Positions 44,287 to 52,996 of a stretch of 64,000 nucleotides of DNA are shown here, piece by piece. The first letter of the stretch is position 1. Every line of letters starts with the position of its first letter. The notes under the pieces are model-generated. The model worked only from the letters and a program-made list of their open reading frames with translations, was not told the DNA's origin and did no database searches. The translations under genes and the position numbers were made by a program. Location of the stretch: contig CAKTQV010000002.1 of NCBI GenBank assembly GCA_934597255.1, positions 1-64,000 on the forward strand, in the 5' to 3' direction. This stretch comes from an uncultured Oscillospiraceae bacterium (GTDB lineage Bacteria > Bacillota > Clostridia > Oscillospirales > Oscillospiraceae).

Positions 44287-45723
44287 TCAGGCGTCCAGCC
44301 TTGTCTGACAGGAGAAGTGCTCCTTTGTCAGCCGGACGACGACGCCGGACAGCCCGAGCAGGGCGATCAGGTTCGGGATGGCCATGAAGCCGTTGAGCGC
44401 GTCGGCGATGTCCCACACAAGGCTCATCTTCAGCGTCGAGCCGACGACGACGACCAGGACGAACACGATCTGATACCAGCGGCTGGCCTTGATCCCGAAC
44501 AGGAACTCGAAGCAGCGCGTGCCGTACAGCGACCAGCTCAGAACGGTGGACAGAGCGAACAGCGAAATGCCGACGGCGATGATGAGCGAGCCGACTCCGT
44601 TGCCGAGGACGGTGCCGAAGGCCGCGGCGATCAGATCGGTGCCGCCGTCGCCGCCCCAGTCGGGGCTGATGCCGCCGCGGGCGACGGCCGACAGAAGTAC
44701 GAGGGAGGTCATGGTGCAGATGACGATGGTGTCCATGAACACCTCGAAAATGCCGTACATACCCTGCTTGACGGGGTCGGATTCGGAGGAGGCGGCGTGC
44801 GCCATGGGGGCGGAGCCGAGACCGGCTTCGTTGGAGAAAACGCCGCGGCCGACGCCCTTTTTGATGGTGGTCATGATGACGACGCCGACAGCGCCGCCGA
44901 AGGCGGCCTTGACGGAGAAGGCGTTGGCAAAGATCATGCCGAAGGCCTGCCCAAGATATCTGCCGTTGCCGACGAGAACGATGAGCGAGCCGGCGATGTA
45001 GATAACGGCCATGACGGGCACGAGCTTTTCCGCGACGGCGCCGATGCGCTTGATGCCGCCGAACAGAACGAGCGCGACGATCACGGCGACGATGACGCCG
45101 ATGATGAGGCTGGACAGGGGAACGGTCTGGTTAAAGAGCGTGAGTGTAACGGCGGAGGTATTGCCGCCGAAGGTGTCGATGGCGTTGTTGATGGAGGTGG
45201 CGATGGTGTTGACCTGGGTCATGTTGCCGATGCCGAAGGCGGCGATGGAGCCGAGAATGCAGAAAATGGCGCCGAGCCACTGCCAGTTCTTGCCGAGGCC
45301 GTTTTTGATGTAATACATCGGGCCGCCGACCCAGTCGCCCTTGTCGTTGCGCTCGCGGTAGCGAACGGCCAGCACGACTTCGGAATACTTTGTCGCCATG
45401 CCGAACAGGGCGGACAGCCACATCCAGAAAACGGCGCCCGGGCCGCCGGCCACGATCGCGCCGGTGACGCCGGCGATGTTGCCGGTGCCGACGGTGGCGG
45501 CCAGAGCGGTCGTGACGGCCTGCAGAGGCGTGACTTCGCCGTCGCCGGCCTCGTGCTTCTTGAACATCTTTCCGAGGGTGTTCTTCATGGCGTAGCCGAA
45601 CTTGCTGAACTGAAGGAAACCCATGCGGACGGTGAAATAAACGCCGGTGCCGACCAGCAGGATCAGCATGACGGGGCCCCATGCAAAGCTGTCAACTTTT
45701 GCAACGATGTCGCTGAATGTCAT
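44287..45723 (-). CDS. Alanine/glycine:cation symporter (AGCS family)
   Basis: 478 residues with about ten or eleven membrane segments. The family blocks ATVGTGNIAGVTGA and GRGVFSNEAGLGSAPMAHA are present. It imports glycine or alanine with Na+ or H+. AAAGGAG lies 8 bases before the ATG. A tandem glycine riboswitch lies in its 5' leader, which points to glycine as the physiological substrate and to control by intracellular glycine. Confidence 0.93.
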   Translation of the reverse strand: MTFSDIVAKVDSFAWGPVMLILLVGTGVYFTVRMGFLQFSKFGYAMKNTLGKMFKKHEAGDGEVTPLQAVTTALAATVGTGNIAGVTGAIVAGGPGAVFWMWLSALFGMATKYSEVVLAVRYRERNDKGDWVGGPMYYIKNGLGKNWQWLGAIFCILGSIAAFGIGNMTQVNTIATSINNAIDTFGGNTSAVTLTLFNQTVPLSSLIIGVIVAVIVALVLFGGIKRIGAVAEKLVPVMAVIYIAGSLIVLVGNGRYLGQAFGMIFANAFSVKAAFGGAVGVVIMTTIKKGVGRGVFSNEAGLGSAPMAHAASSESDPVKQGMYGIFEVFMDTIVICTMTSLVLLSAVARGGISPDWGGDGGTDLIAAAFGTVLGNGVGSLIIAVGISLFALSTVLSWSLYGTRCFEFLFGIKASRWYQIVFVLVVVVGSTLKMSLVWDIADALNGFMAIPNLIALLGLSGVVVRLTKEHFSCQTRLDA

Positions 45724-45749
45724 CTTTTTTCCACTCCTTTGGTTGAATA

Positions 45750-45787
45750 AAAATTATCGCCGGGCAGCCCGATTGCGCTTCCCGACG
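45750..45787 (-). terminator. Candidate expression-platform hairpin of the glycine riboswitch
   Basis: Minus strand has CGTCGGG and CCCGGCG arms followed by ATAATTTTTATT, between the aptamers and the symporter ribosome site. This fits an intrinsic terminator that glycine binding would prevent. Confidence 0.5.
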
Positions 45788-45824
45788 AATCACAAAAGAC
45801 ATGACATTCCCAGCCACATCTGAT

Positions 45825-45990
45825 GTCTCTGTCCTTTTGCCTGAGAGATTAGCGGCATGGCCGCTTTGCCCCTTCGGCCCCCGCAGTGAAGCGGGCGTCT
45901 CCAAAGCTTCGTCGGCTGACAGTCCTCGCCCTTTCGGGCACCTGGTAGTATCGCTCCTTCGGTCGGGTCAAAGCCCTTCTACTGTCAGCG
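45825..45990 (-). promoter_or_regulatory. Tandem glycine riboswitch
   Basis: The minus strand shows two gcvT-type aptamers. The first has ACCGAAGGAGCGATAC and GCCCGAAAGGGCGAGGACTG. The second has GGAGACGCC, GCCGAAGGGGCAAAGC and the hallmark CTCTCAGGCAAAAGGACAG. They are about 10 bases apart and lie about 100 bases upstream of the AGCS symporter. Both aptamer cores look complete. Confidence 0.92.
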
Positions 45991-46022
45991 TCATCCGAGT
46001 TTATGAAATTTTTAATAAAATT

Positions 46023-46050
46023 ATTATACATATCCGAGAGAGGATTGCAA
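46023..46050 (-). promoter_or_regulatory. Promoter of the riboswitch-symporter transcript
   Basis: Minus strand TTGCAA, 16-bp spacer, TATAAT, about 33 bases upstream of the first aptamer. Confidence 0.72.
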
Positions 46051-46131
46051 GAGGTTTTCGCTAAAAAAATAAGTTATTTTTGTGACTATTGACCGATGGG
46101 CTGACAGGCGGTGGAAAAAAGGGCCGGCGCG

Positions 46132-46160
46132 TTGCATTTTTCCGCCCGCTTTGCTATAAT
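46132..46160 (+). promoter_or_regulatory. Promoter of tatD
   Basis: TTGCAT, 17-bp spacer, TATAAT, 31 bases before the ATG. Confidence 0.75.
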
Positions 46161-46191
46161 CCGCCTGACGAAAGAAAGGCGGTGAAGCCGT

Positions 46192-46953
46192 ATGTTTTTT
46201 GATACGCATGCCCACTACGACGATCCGTGGTTCGACGCCGACCGCGAGGAGCTTATCGCGTCGCTTCCGGAAAACGGCGTGGAACTTGTGATGAACGCGG
46301 GACAGGACGCCGGGGCGAACGAGGCCTGCGTGGCGCTGGCGAAGCGCTACGATTTCTTCTATGCCGCCGTCGGCTGGCATCCGCACGAGGCGAAAAGCTG
46401 GGACGACACGAGCGAGACGCGCATCCGCGCGTGGGCGAAGGAGGAAAAGGTGAAGGCCATCGGCGAGATCGGCCTGGACTATCACTACGATCTGGAGTGG
46501 AAGGAGCTGCAGCAGGAGGTTCTGGAGGTGCAGCTTTGTCTGGCGGAGGAGCTTGATCTGCCGGTCATCATCCACGACCGCGAGGCGCACGGCGACACGA
46601 TGGATATGATCTCGCGCTATCCCGGCGTGCGCGGCGAGTTCCACTGCTTTTCCGGCTCATGGGAGATGGCGAAGCAGCTTCTTGACCGCGGCTGGTATCT
46701 CGGCTTCAACGGCGCGATCACGATGAACGGCGCGCGGCGCTCGCACGAGGTCATTGCGCGAATGCCGGAGGAATTTCTCCTTCTGGAGACGGACTGCCCC
46801 TATCTGGCGCCGATGCCGCGCGTGAACGGCCGCCGGAACGACTCGCGCCGTCTGACGCGCGTGGCGGAGGTGATCGCCGAGCTTCGGGGTACGACGCCGG
46901 AGCATATCGCCGCGCGGACGATGGAAAACGGCAGGCGCTTTTTCGGAATATGA
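46192..46953 (+). CDS. tatD: TatD-family metal-dependent hydrolase
   Basis: 253 residues, a normal length. Metal ligands are visible in DTHAHYDD, GEIGLDYH, IIHDREAH, GEFHCFSG and ETDCPYLAP. TatD enzymes are 3'-5' DNases linked to repair and quality control. A ribosome site AAGGCGGTGA precedes the ATG. It is a single-gene unit with a strong terminator. Confidence 0.93.
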   Translation: MFFDTHAHYDDPWFDADREELIASLPENGVELVMNAGQDAGANEACVALAKRYDFFYAAVGWHPHEAKSWDDTSETRIRAWAKEEKVKAIGEIGLDYHYDLEWKELQQEVLEVQLCLAEELDLPVIIHDREAHGDTMDMISRYPGVRGEFHCFSGSWEMAKQLLDRGWYLGFNGAITMNGARRSHEVIARMPEEFLLLETDCPYLAPMPRVNGRRNDSRRLTRVAEVIAELRGTTPEHIAARTMENGRRFFGI

Positions 46954-46956
46954 AGA

Positions 46957-46989
46957 AAAACGGAGACGTTCGGAAAACGTCTCCGTTTT
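46957..46989. terminator. Bidirectional terminator
   Basis: 14-bp stem AAAACGGAGACGTT/AACGTCTCCGTTTT with a 5-base loop between convergent tatD and the kinase-like gene. Confidence 0.88.
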
Positions 46990-47004
46990 ATATCGATCGG
47001 GTCA

Positions 47005-48096
47005 TCAATCGAACAGCTGTGTGCGGTAAAGCTCGGATGGCAGAACGCCGGAAAGCTCTGTCAGGATGCTGTTCATGCCTCTGGCCTCGTATTTTCGGAC
47101 GGCCTTGTGCAGCTCCAGATTTTCGGGGGTGCGGCAGGGGAGCGTTACGCGGATGTGGGTCCCTTTGCCGCCGCTTTCCATGAGAAGCGAGCCGCCGAGC
47201 CGTTCGGCGATGCCCTTGGCGATAAACAGATCCAGCCCCTCGCCGTGCTTCCCGTCCTGCGTGTCGAAGGGCGCGCTGCCGCTCAGCGCGCCGGCCAGCT
47301 CACCGCCGGACAGGCCGGGCCCGTCGTCGTCCACGGAAAGGACGAAACGGTGGTCATTTCGGCTCAGACCGATCTGAAGCGTGCAGCGGGCCGGACAGTG
47401 CGCAAGGCGGTTTGCCAGAAGATTGAGAAGCAGCAATTCCAGCAGCTCCTCGTCCGTTTCGGTGAAGTAGTCTCCGGGCGTACACTGGAAGGAGAGCATT
47501 ATGCCGACAGGCGAGGAAAACTTCTGCACGCTGCGAACCAGATCGCACACCGCCGCCTCCAGATCGACCGTCCGCAGGGAGCAGGGGAGCGCGCCCCGCG
47601 CGATATTGGCGGCGGCGGAGATATGGACGCACAGACGCTGCAGCCGATAATACTCGCGGTATAGAACGGCGGCGTAGCCCTCCGCGCGGCCGCTGCCGTC
47701 CGTGCGGCTGTGGCGCACGAGCGCGTCGAGCGCCATGCGCAGCGTCATCAGCGAATCGGAAAAACTGTACACGGTCCGAAGCTGCGCCAGAAGCTCGCGG
47801 TCCGGCTCCGGCGCGCCGGCCGGACGCAGGCACAGAAGATAAACGCCGTCCGAACGGCGGAGCGAAAGCTCGGCCGGTTTTCCGGCGACGGTCAGAACGG
47901 CCGAAGCGCGCTCGTGGCTGCCGTCAAACAGCTCCGGCGGAAACGTGGGCGACGCTTCGCCTCCGGCCTGTATGCCGAACAGCACGCCCGCAGCGGGGTT
48001 TGCAAAGCATATACGGTTGTCCTTCACGCCGACAACGGCATCGCGGCTCAGTTCAAACAGCGGGCCGAGGGCGTCATAATCCATACTCATATCCAT
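47005..48096 (-). CDS. Orphan PAS-HATPase histidine-kinase-like protein
   Basis: 363 residues, no membrane segment. A PAS-like sensor (about 10-90: ELSRDAVVGVKDNRICFANPAAGVLFG) precedes a helical linker and a HATPase_c domain with N box NLLANRLAH, G1 box DDDGPGLS and G2 box GEGLDLFIAKGIAERLGG. No canonical phospho-accepting SHELR-type H box is visible between them. No response regulator is nearby. It may be a kinase with a divergent dimerisation domain, or an ATP-binding regulator. Confidence 0.8.
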   Translation of the reverse strand: MDMSMDYDALGPLFELSRDAVVGVKDNRICFANPAAGVLFGIQAGGEASPTFPPELFDGSHERASAVLTVAGKPAELSLRRSDGVYLLCLRPAGAPEPDRELLAQLRTVYSFSDSLMTLRMALDALVRHSRTDGSGRAEGYAAVLYREYYRLQRLCVHISAAANIARGALPCSLRTVDLEAAVCDLVRSVQKFSSPVGIMLSFQCTPGDYFTETDEELLELLLLNLLANRLAHCPARCTLQIGLSRNDHRFVLSVDDDGPGLSGGELAGALSGSAPFDTQDGKHGEGLDLFIAKGIAERLGGSLLMESGGKGTHIRVTLPCRTPENLELHKAVRKYEARGMNSILTELSGVLPSELYRTQLFD

Positions 48097-48145
48097 GTCT
48101 TTCTCTATATGCTTCCCCGCCGGGGGCTATTCCTTGCATGACAAC

Positions 48146-48151
48146 ATTATA
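48146..48151 (-). promoter_or_regulatory. -10 box of the kinase-like gene
   Basis: TATAAT on the minus strand, 49 bases before the ATG. No good -35 box was seen. Confidence 0.4.
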
Positions 48152-48310
48152 ACAAGTATTGGAGAAAAGGGCAATTACTAATTCCAAAAATGTGGCATAA
48201 TGTCTGATAGATTTTTTTCTGAAAGAATTTAGTCACAAAAACAACTTGGTTTTATGATGTTTTTTTAGGAGAAAGAGCTAAAAAGAACTGGATTATTTTT
48301 TAATGTGTGC

Positions 48311-48316
48311 TATAAT
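48311..48316 (+). promoter_or_regulatory. -10 box of gap
   Basis: TATAAT preceded by TGTGC, 55 bases before the gap ATG. The -35 region is weak. Confidence 0.5.
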
Positions 48317-48371
48317 AAAGCCGTTAATAATGCAGTAGATAGAAAAACGTACTTTACGGGAGGAAAATAAT

Positions 48372-49382
48372 ATGGTCAAAATCGGCATCAACGGCTTCGG
48401 CCGCATCGGACGGCTCGTGTTCCGGGCCGCCTGCCTGCGCGGGGATGTGGATATCGTGGCGGTCAACGCGCCGGACAAAACGCCCGAGCAGCTTGCGCAC
48501 GCGTTCAAATACGACACGGTGCACGGCCGCTATCCCGGAACGGTCGCCTGCGAGGCGGACGCGCTCGTTATTGACGGCAAGCGCGTGCAGCTTCTCAACT
48601 CCCGCGATCCCAGGCAGCTTCCCTGGGGCGAGCTTGGGGCGGAATATGTGCTGGAGTGCACGGGCAAATTCCTGACCACGGAATCCGTGCAGGATCATCT
48701 GGATGCCGGCGCGCAGGTCGTGGTCCTGTCCGGCCCGTCGAAGGACGATACGCCGATGTTCGTCATGGGCGTCAACAACGATAAGTATACCCCCGATCTC
48801 AAGGTCGTGTCGAACGCCTCCTGCACCACCAACTGCCTCGCGCCGCTGGCCAAGGTCATCAACGACAACTTCGGCATCGTGGAGGGTCTGATGACGACCA
48901 TCCATGCCGCCACGGCCAGCCAGAACATCGTGGATAATTTCAACAAGAAAAACTGGCGTCTGGCCCGCAGCTGCTTCGACAATATCATTCCCACCTCCAC
49001 CGGCGCGGCGAAGGCCGTGGGCAAGGTGATTCCCGAGCTCAAGGGCAAGCTGACCGGCATGGCCATGCGCATCCCTGCGGGCGACGTGTCCGTGGTCGAT
49101 CTGACCTGCCGGCTGGAAAAGGGCGCGAGCTACAACGAGATCTGCTCCGTCATCAAGGCGGCGGCCGAAGGCCCGATGGAGGGCGTGATGCTCTACTGCG
49201 ACGAGGAGGTCGTTTCGCAGGACTTCCGCACGGACCCGCACACCTCCATCTTTGACGCCAAGGCTGGCATCTCGCTCAACGATAACTTTGTCAAACTCGT
49301 CGCCTGGTATGACAACGAGTGGGGCTACTCCAACAAGATGCTCGATCTGACAAAATACATCGACTCTGTCCGCAAAGCCTGA
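48372..49382 (+). CDS. gap: Glyceraldehyde-3-phosphate dehydrogenase, type I
   Basis: 336 residues. NAD site INGFGRIGR, catalytic Cys151 (SNASCTTNC), His178, and IIPTSTGAAKAVG are complete. GKLTGMAMRIP and VSVVDLTCRL place it near the E. coli GapA/eukaryotic type. The residue after Asn in VAVNAP is Ala, where NAD-specific enzymes have Asp (NDLT), so cofactor preference may be relaxed. GGGAGG lies 7 bases before the ATG. It is monocistronic with a strong terminator. Confidence 0.95.
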   Translation: MVKIGINGFGRIGRLVFRAACLRGDVDIVAVNAPDKTPEQLAHAFKYDTVHGRYPGTVACEADALVIDGKRVQLLNSRDPRQLPWGELGAEYVLECTGKFLTTESVQDHLDAGAQVVVLSGPSKDDTPMFVMGVNNDKYTPDLKVVSNASCTTNCLAPLAKVINDNFGIVEGLMTTIHAATASQNIVDNFNKKNWRLARSCFDNIIPTSTGAAKAVGKVIPELKGKLTGMAMRIPAGDVSVVDLTCRLEKGASYNEICSVIKAAAEGPMEGVMLYCDEEVVSQDFRTDPHTSIFDAKAGISLNDNFVKLVAWYDNEWGYSNKMLDLTKYIDSVRKA

Positions 49383-49422
49383 AGCACAGGGCGGTGGCAG
49401 AACGAAATACACGCAAAATATC

Positions 49423-49450
49423 GCTCCGGCAGTCAAAGAACTGCCGGAGC
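49423..49450. terminator. Bidirectional terminator
   Basis: 11-bp perfect stem GCTCCGGCAGT/ACTGCCGGAGC with a 6-base loop between gap and the convergent hydrolase. Confidence 0.9.
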
Positions 49451-49458
49451 GGTCTTCT

Positions 49459-50409
49459 TTATTTTTCGGAGAGCTTTTCGGTGAGCCAGGCGAGGATATC
49501 GTCGTAGACCTCCTGCTTGTTCGTCTCGTTGAGCATTTCGTGGCGGCCGCCGTCGTACAGGCGGAGCGTCACGTCCTTCATGCCGGCGCGGATGAAGCTG
49601 GAAACGACCTGGCGCACGCCCTTCGACCAGCCGCCGACGGGGTCGTCCGCGCCGCTGAAAAACAGGACGGGCATGGTCTTTCTCATCCGTTCAAGATGAG
49701 ACGGCTTGCGGATGAAGTCCAGCCCGAACATCATATCCCGCATGAGGCCGGCGCTTGCCGTGTAGCCGCAGAGCACGTCCTCGGTATAGCGCTTTACGAG
49801 CTCCGCGTCACGGCTGAGCCAGTCGTTCGGCCCGGCAGGATGGTCGATCTTCTTCAGATAGCTGCCGAAGGCCAGCTTCTGGAGCTTTTCGCTGCGGTAT
49901 TTGCTGCCGTGGCGGCGGATCTCCCGGCCGGCGAGAAGCGAACCGGCGAAGCAGGCGGCGGCGCTCTGCTGACCTGTGCCGGAGAGGATCACGCCGTCGA
50001 GCGCATCGGGATATCGGATGATAAAGCTGCGCGTCAGGAAGCTGCCCATGCTGTGGCCGAGGAGAAAATAGGGCTTGCCGGGATGCTTTTCGCCGTAAAG
50101 ATCGCGCAGCTTCTTTATGTCGTCCACCACGGTCATCCAGCCGCCCTTATCGCCGAACCAGCCGAGCTCCGAATCGTCCGAGACGCTCTTGCCGTGGCCG
50201 AGATGGTCGTTGCCGACAACGGCAAAGCCGTGCTGCGTCAGAAAGCGGGCGAAGCCGTCGTAGCGGTCGACGTATTCCGCGACGCCGTGGGCGATCTGGA
50301 CCACGGCGCAGATGCTCCGGCCCTCCGGCCGCCATTCGATGGCGTGGATCGAATTGACGCCGTTGGAGGAGGGGAAGAAAAACTCATTTTTCGTCACGGA
50401 CTCATTCAT
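49459..50409 (-). CDS. Alpha/beta hydrolase, monoacylglycerol-lipase-like
   Basis: 316 residues. Serine hydrolase fold with oxyanion region QIAHGVAEY, nucleophile in LLGHSMGS, Asp in SGADDPVGG and His in YDGGRHEM, typical of Hydrolase_4/lysophospholipase families. No signal peptide, so cytosolic. AGGAGGT lies 10 bases before the ATG. It is divergent from glycerol kinase, a pairing that suggests glyceride breakdown feeding glycerol to GlpK (inference). Confidence 0.87.
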   Translation of the reverse strand: MNESVTKNEFFFPSSNGVNSIHAIEWRPEGRSICAVVQIAHGVAEYVDRYDGFARFLTQHGFAVVGNDHLGHGKSVSDDSELGWFGDKGGWMTVVDDIKKLRDLYGEKHPGKPYFLLGHSMGSFLTRSFIIRYPDALDGVILSGTGQQSAAACFAGSLLAGREIRRHGSKYRSEKLQKLAFGSYLKKIDHPAGPNDWLSRDAELVKRYTEDVLCGYTASAGLMRDMMFGLDFIRKPSHLERMRKTMPVLFFSGADDPVGGWSKGVRQVVSSFIRAGMKDVTLRLYDGGRHEMLNETNKQEVYDDILAWLTEKLSEK

Positions 50410-50500
50410 TGTGGCAAAGACCTCCTGTTTATGCTATTATTTCTGTATAAGGATTTTATCGCATATGTCCCAGTAAGTCAAACGATCAGGAGGACGGCAG

Positions 50501-52000
50501 ATGAACGGTTATGTCATGGCGCTCGATCAGGGCACGACAAGCTCGCGGGCGATCGTCTTTGACCGCGGCGGCGCGATCGTGTCGCTGGCGCAGTATCCCT
50601 TTGAGCAGATATATCCCCGGCCGGGCTGGGTGGAGCATGATCCGATGGAGATTCTGCGCACGCAGCTTCACGCCATGGGGGAGGCGTTTGAGAAAAGCGG
50701 CCTTTCTCCGACGGATATCGCCGGCGTGGGTATAACGAATCAGCGGGAAACGACGGTCGTGTGGGACCGGCGGGACGGCCGGCCCGTGTACAACGCCATC
50801 GTATGGCAGTGCCGGCGGACGGCGGCGATATGCGAGACGCTGCGCGGCGAGGGGCTGGACGGCTATGTCCGGGAGCGGACGGGCCTGCTGCTCGATCCCT
50901 ATTTTTCCGGGACGAAGATCAAGTGGATACTTGACAATGTCCCCGGCGCGAGAGCGCGTGCCGAGCGCGGCGAGCTGCTGTTCGGAACGGTGGAGAGCTG
51001 GCTCATCTGGAATCTGACCGGCGAGCATGTGTCGGACGTCTCCAACGCCTCGAGCACGATGATCTTCGATATCGACCGCCTGTGCTGGGACGAGCGGCTG
51101 TGCGCCGCGCTGGGCATTCCCATGCAGATGCTCCCGCGCATCGTTTCCAATTCCGAGACCTACGGGCGCATCCGGCCGGAGCTTCCGGGACTGGAGCTGC
51201 TGGCGGGCGTGCCGGTATGCGGCGCGGCGGGGGATCAGCAGGCCGCGCTTCTCGGGCAGGGCTGCATCGAGCCGGGACAGGCGAAGAATACCTACGGCAC
51301 GGGCTGCTTCACGCTGATGAACGTCGGCGGCGAAAGCCCGCGCAGCCGGAACGGGCTGGTGACGCATTGCGCGTGGAAGCTGGGCGAGCGCCGCTGGTAT
51401 ACGCTGGAGGGCAGCGTTTTCAATGCCGGCTCGTCCATCCAGTGGCTGCGCGACGAGCTGGGACTTATCTCCACGGCGCATGAGTGCGACGTGCTGGCCG
51501 GGCAGGTGGAGGATACCGGCGGGGTGTATCTCGTCTCTGCGTTCACGGGGCTCGGCGCGCCGTGGTGGGACGCCTATGCGCGCGGGACGCTCGTGGGTCT
51601 GACGCGAGGAACGAAACGGGCGCATATTGCCCGCGCCGTGCTGGAGGGTATCGCCTATCAGGTCAAGGATCTGCTCGACGCGATGGAGGGCGACTCAGGC
51701 CAGCGGCTGGACAGCCTGCGGGTGGACGGAGGCGCGAGCGTGAGCGATTTTCTGATGCAGTTTCAGTCCGATATCCTCCGCCGGCCCATCGACCGGCCCC
51801 GCTCCGTGGAGACGACCGCGCTGGGCGCGGCCTTTCTGGCGGGGCTGTCCGCCGGCGTGTGGACGGAGCTTTCGGATGTGCGGACGCTGCGAAGCACCGA
51901 GCGTGTGTTTTCGCCCTCCATGCCGCCGGAGCGGGCGCAGGAGCTTATGCGCGGCTGGCACCGCGCCGTGGAGCGCAGCCGCGCCTGGGCGGCGGAGTGA
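50501..52000 (+). CDS. glpK: Glycerol kinase
   Basis: 499 residues, standard length. DQGTTSSRAIVFD, GITNQRETTVVWDR, TYGTGCFTLMN, GLGAPWWD and DGGASVSDFLMQFQ are the FGGY glycerol-kinase blocks. It phosphorylates glycerol to glycerol 3-phosphate. AGGAGG lies 9 bases before the ATG. No glpF or glpD is in the window. Confidence 0.96.
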   Translation: MNGYVMALDQGTTSSRAIVFDRGGAIVSLAQYPFEQIYPRPGWVEHDPMEILRTQLHAMGEAFEKSGLSPTDIAGVGITNQRETTVVWDRRDGRPVYNAIVWQCRRTAAICETLRGEGLDGYVRERTGLLLDPYFSGTKIKWILDNVPGARARAERGELLFGTVESWLIWNLTGEHVSDVSNASSTMIFDIDRLCWDERLCAALGIPMQMLPRIVSNSETYGRIRPELPGLELLAGVPVCGAAGDQQAALLGQGCIEPGQAKNTYGTGCFTLMNVGGESPRSRNGLVTHCAWKLGERRWYTLEGSVFNAGSSIQWLRDELGLISTAHECDVLAGQVEDTGGVYLVSAFTGLGAPWWDAYARGTLVGLTRGTKRAHIARAVLEGIAYQVKDLLDAMEGDSGQRLDSLRVDGGASVSDFLMQFQSDILRRPIDRPRSVETTALGAAFLAGLSAGVWTELSDVRTLRSTERVFSPSMPPERAQELMRGWHRAVERSRAWAAE

Positions 52001-52077
52001 GAAGCTGCCGCCGTTTTATTTTGAAAAATATCCCCCGAGGGGCGGGACGCAGAGCCGGCTGCCTTGCCGGAGCTTTA

Positions 52078-52761
52078 TCAAAGGGAATTCAGAAAATCAT
52101 CGACGGCCCGGTTGAATTCGGCCGGGCGTCTGCTTGCGAGGAAGTGATCGCCCTTCAGGATCGTCAGGCTTGCGTTCGGTATGCTTGCTGCGATCTCTTT
52201 TGTATGGGATTCCTTTATCATATCCCGCGTCCCGCAGATCACAAGCGTCGGCGCGGTGATCTGCGACAGCTTGTCCCGCCCGATATTCGGCTCGTTCACC
52301 ATCAGGCCGAGCATTTCCGCATTTCTTTTGGCGTCCGCCGATCTTGCGGCAAAGCGCTTTGCTATCCTGTATCCGATCTCGATCGGTATCTGCGTGATTC
52401 GCTTTACGCCCTTTGCGTTCCGATTCCCGCCGTTCAGGATCAGCGCCTTTACCATGCCGGGATGCTTTATTGCAAATTCCATAGCGATGTTGGCCCCGTC
52501 CGAGAAGCCCAGAAGCACGGCGGCCGGGATCTGATGCACTTTCATAAAATCGTACAGATCGCAGGAAAACTGCCCGATGGTGAAGGGGGCCGTGCCTCTT
52601 GGCGACCGGCCGTGTCCCCGGGTGTCCAGTGCGATCACCCGATACCGGCCGCTGAAGTAGGCGATCTGGTTTACGAAATATGAGCCGTTTTCCCCGTTTC
52701 CGTGCAGAAGAATAAACGGTTCGCCGGCGCCTTTTTCCTGATAATATAGTTCAATATCCAC
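52078..52761 (-). CDS. Alpha/beta hydrolase
   Basis: 227 residues from GTG 52761, which has GGGAGG 8 bases upstream; a GTG at 52782 has no such site. ILLHGNGENGS gives the oxyanion turn, the nucleophile is in LLGFSDGAN, Asp in CGTRDMIK and His in KGDHFLA. It belongs with small-molecule esterases or C-C hydrolases; the substrate cannot be assigned. The gap to the MATE gene upstream is 235 bases with no further gene seen. Confidence 0.82.
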   Translation of the reverse strand: MDIELYYQEKGAGEPFILLHGNGENGSYFVNQIAYFSGRYRVIALDTRGHGRSPRGTAPFTIGQFSCDLYDFMKVHQIPAAVLLGFSDGANIAMEFAIKHPGMVKALILNGGNRNAKGVKRITQIPIEIGYRIAKRFAARSADAKRNAEMLGLMVNEPNIGRDKLSQITAPTLVICGTRDMIKESHTKEIAASIPNASLTILKGDHFLASRRPAEFNRAVDDFLNSL

Positions 52762-52996
52762 GGACGTGTCCTCCCGGTTCACGATCTGCCGCGCCCTTTG
52801 CGCCGTATTTTGCCGGTCAGGTGTTAGCCGGCGTGCCCGGCGGGGCCGAAGGCGACGGCATTTTCCGTCGCGGCTTTCTTCCTTTGCCGCACGAACCGCC
52901 GCGGCAATTTATGTTTTGCGCCGCTTTTCAGAAACGGACGGAGGAGCAGGTGTTCTGTTTCGATCATCCTGTGAAATCCTCCCTGTTTTGTATCCT

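Noticed and set aside
41466..44387. 973-codon plus-strand frame
   Set aside because: Arg/Glu-rich antisense of the antiporter; no start signal.
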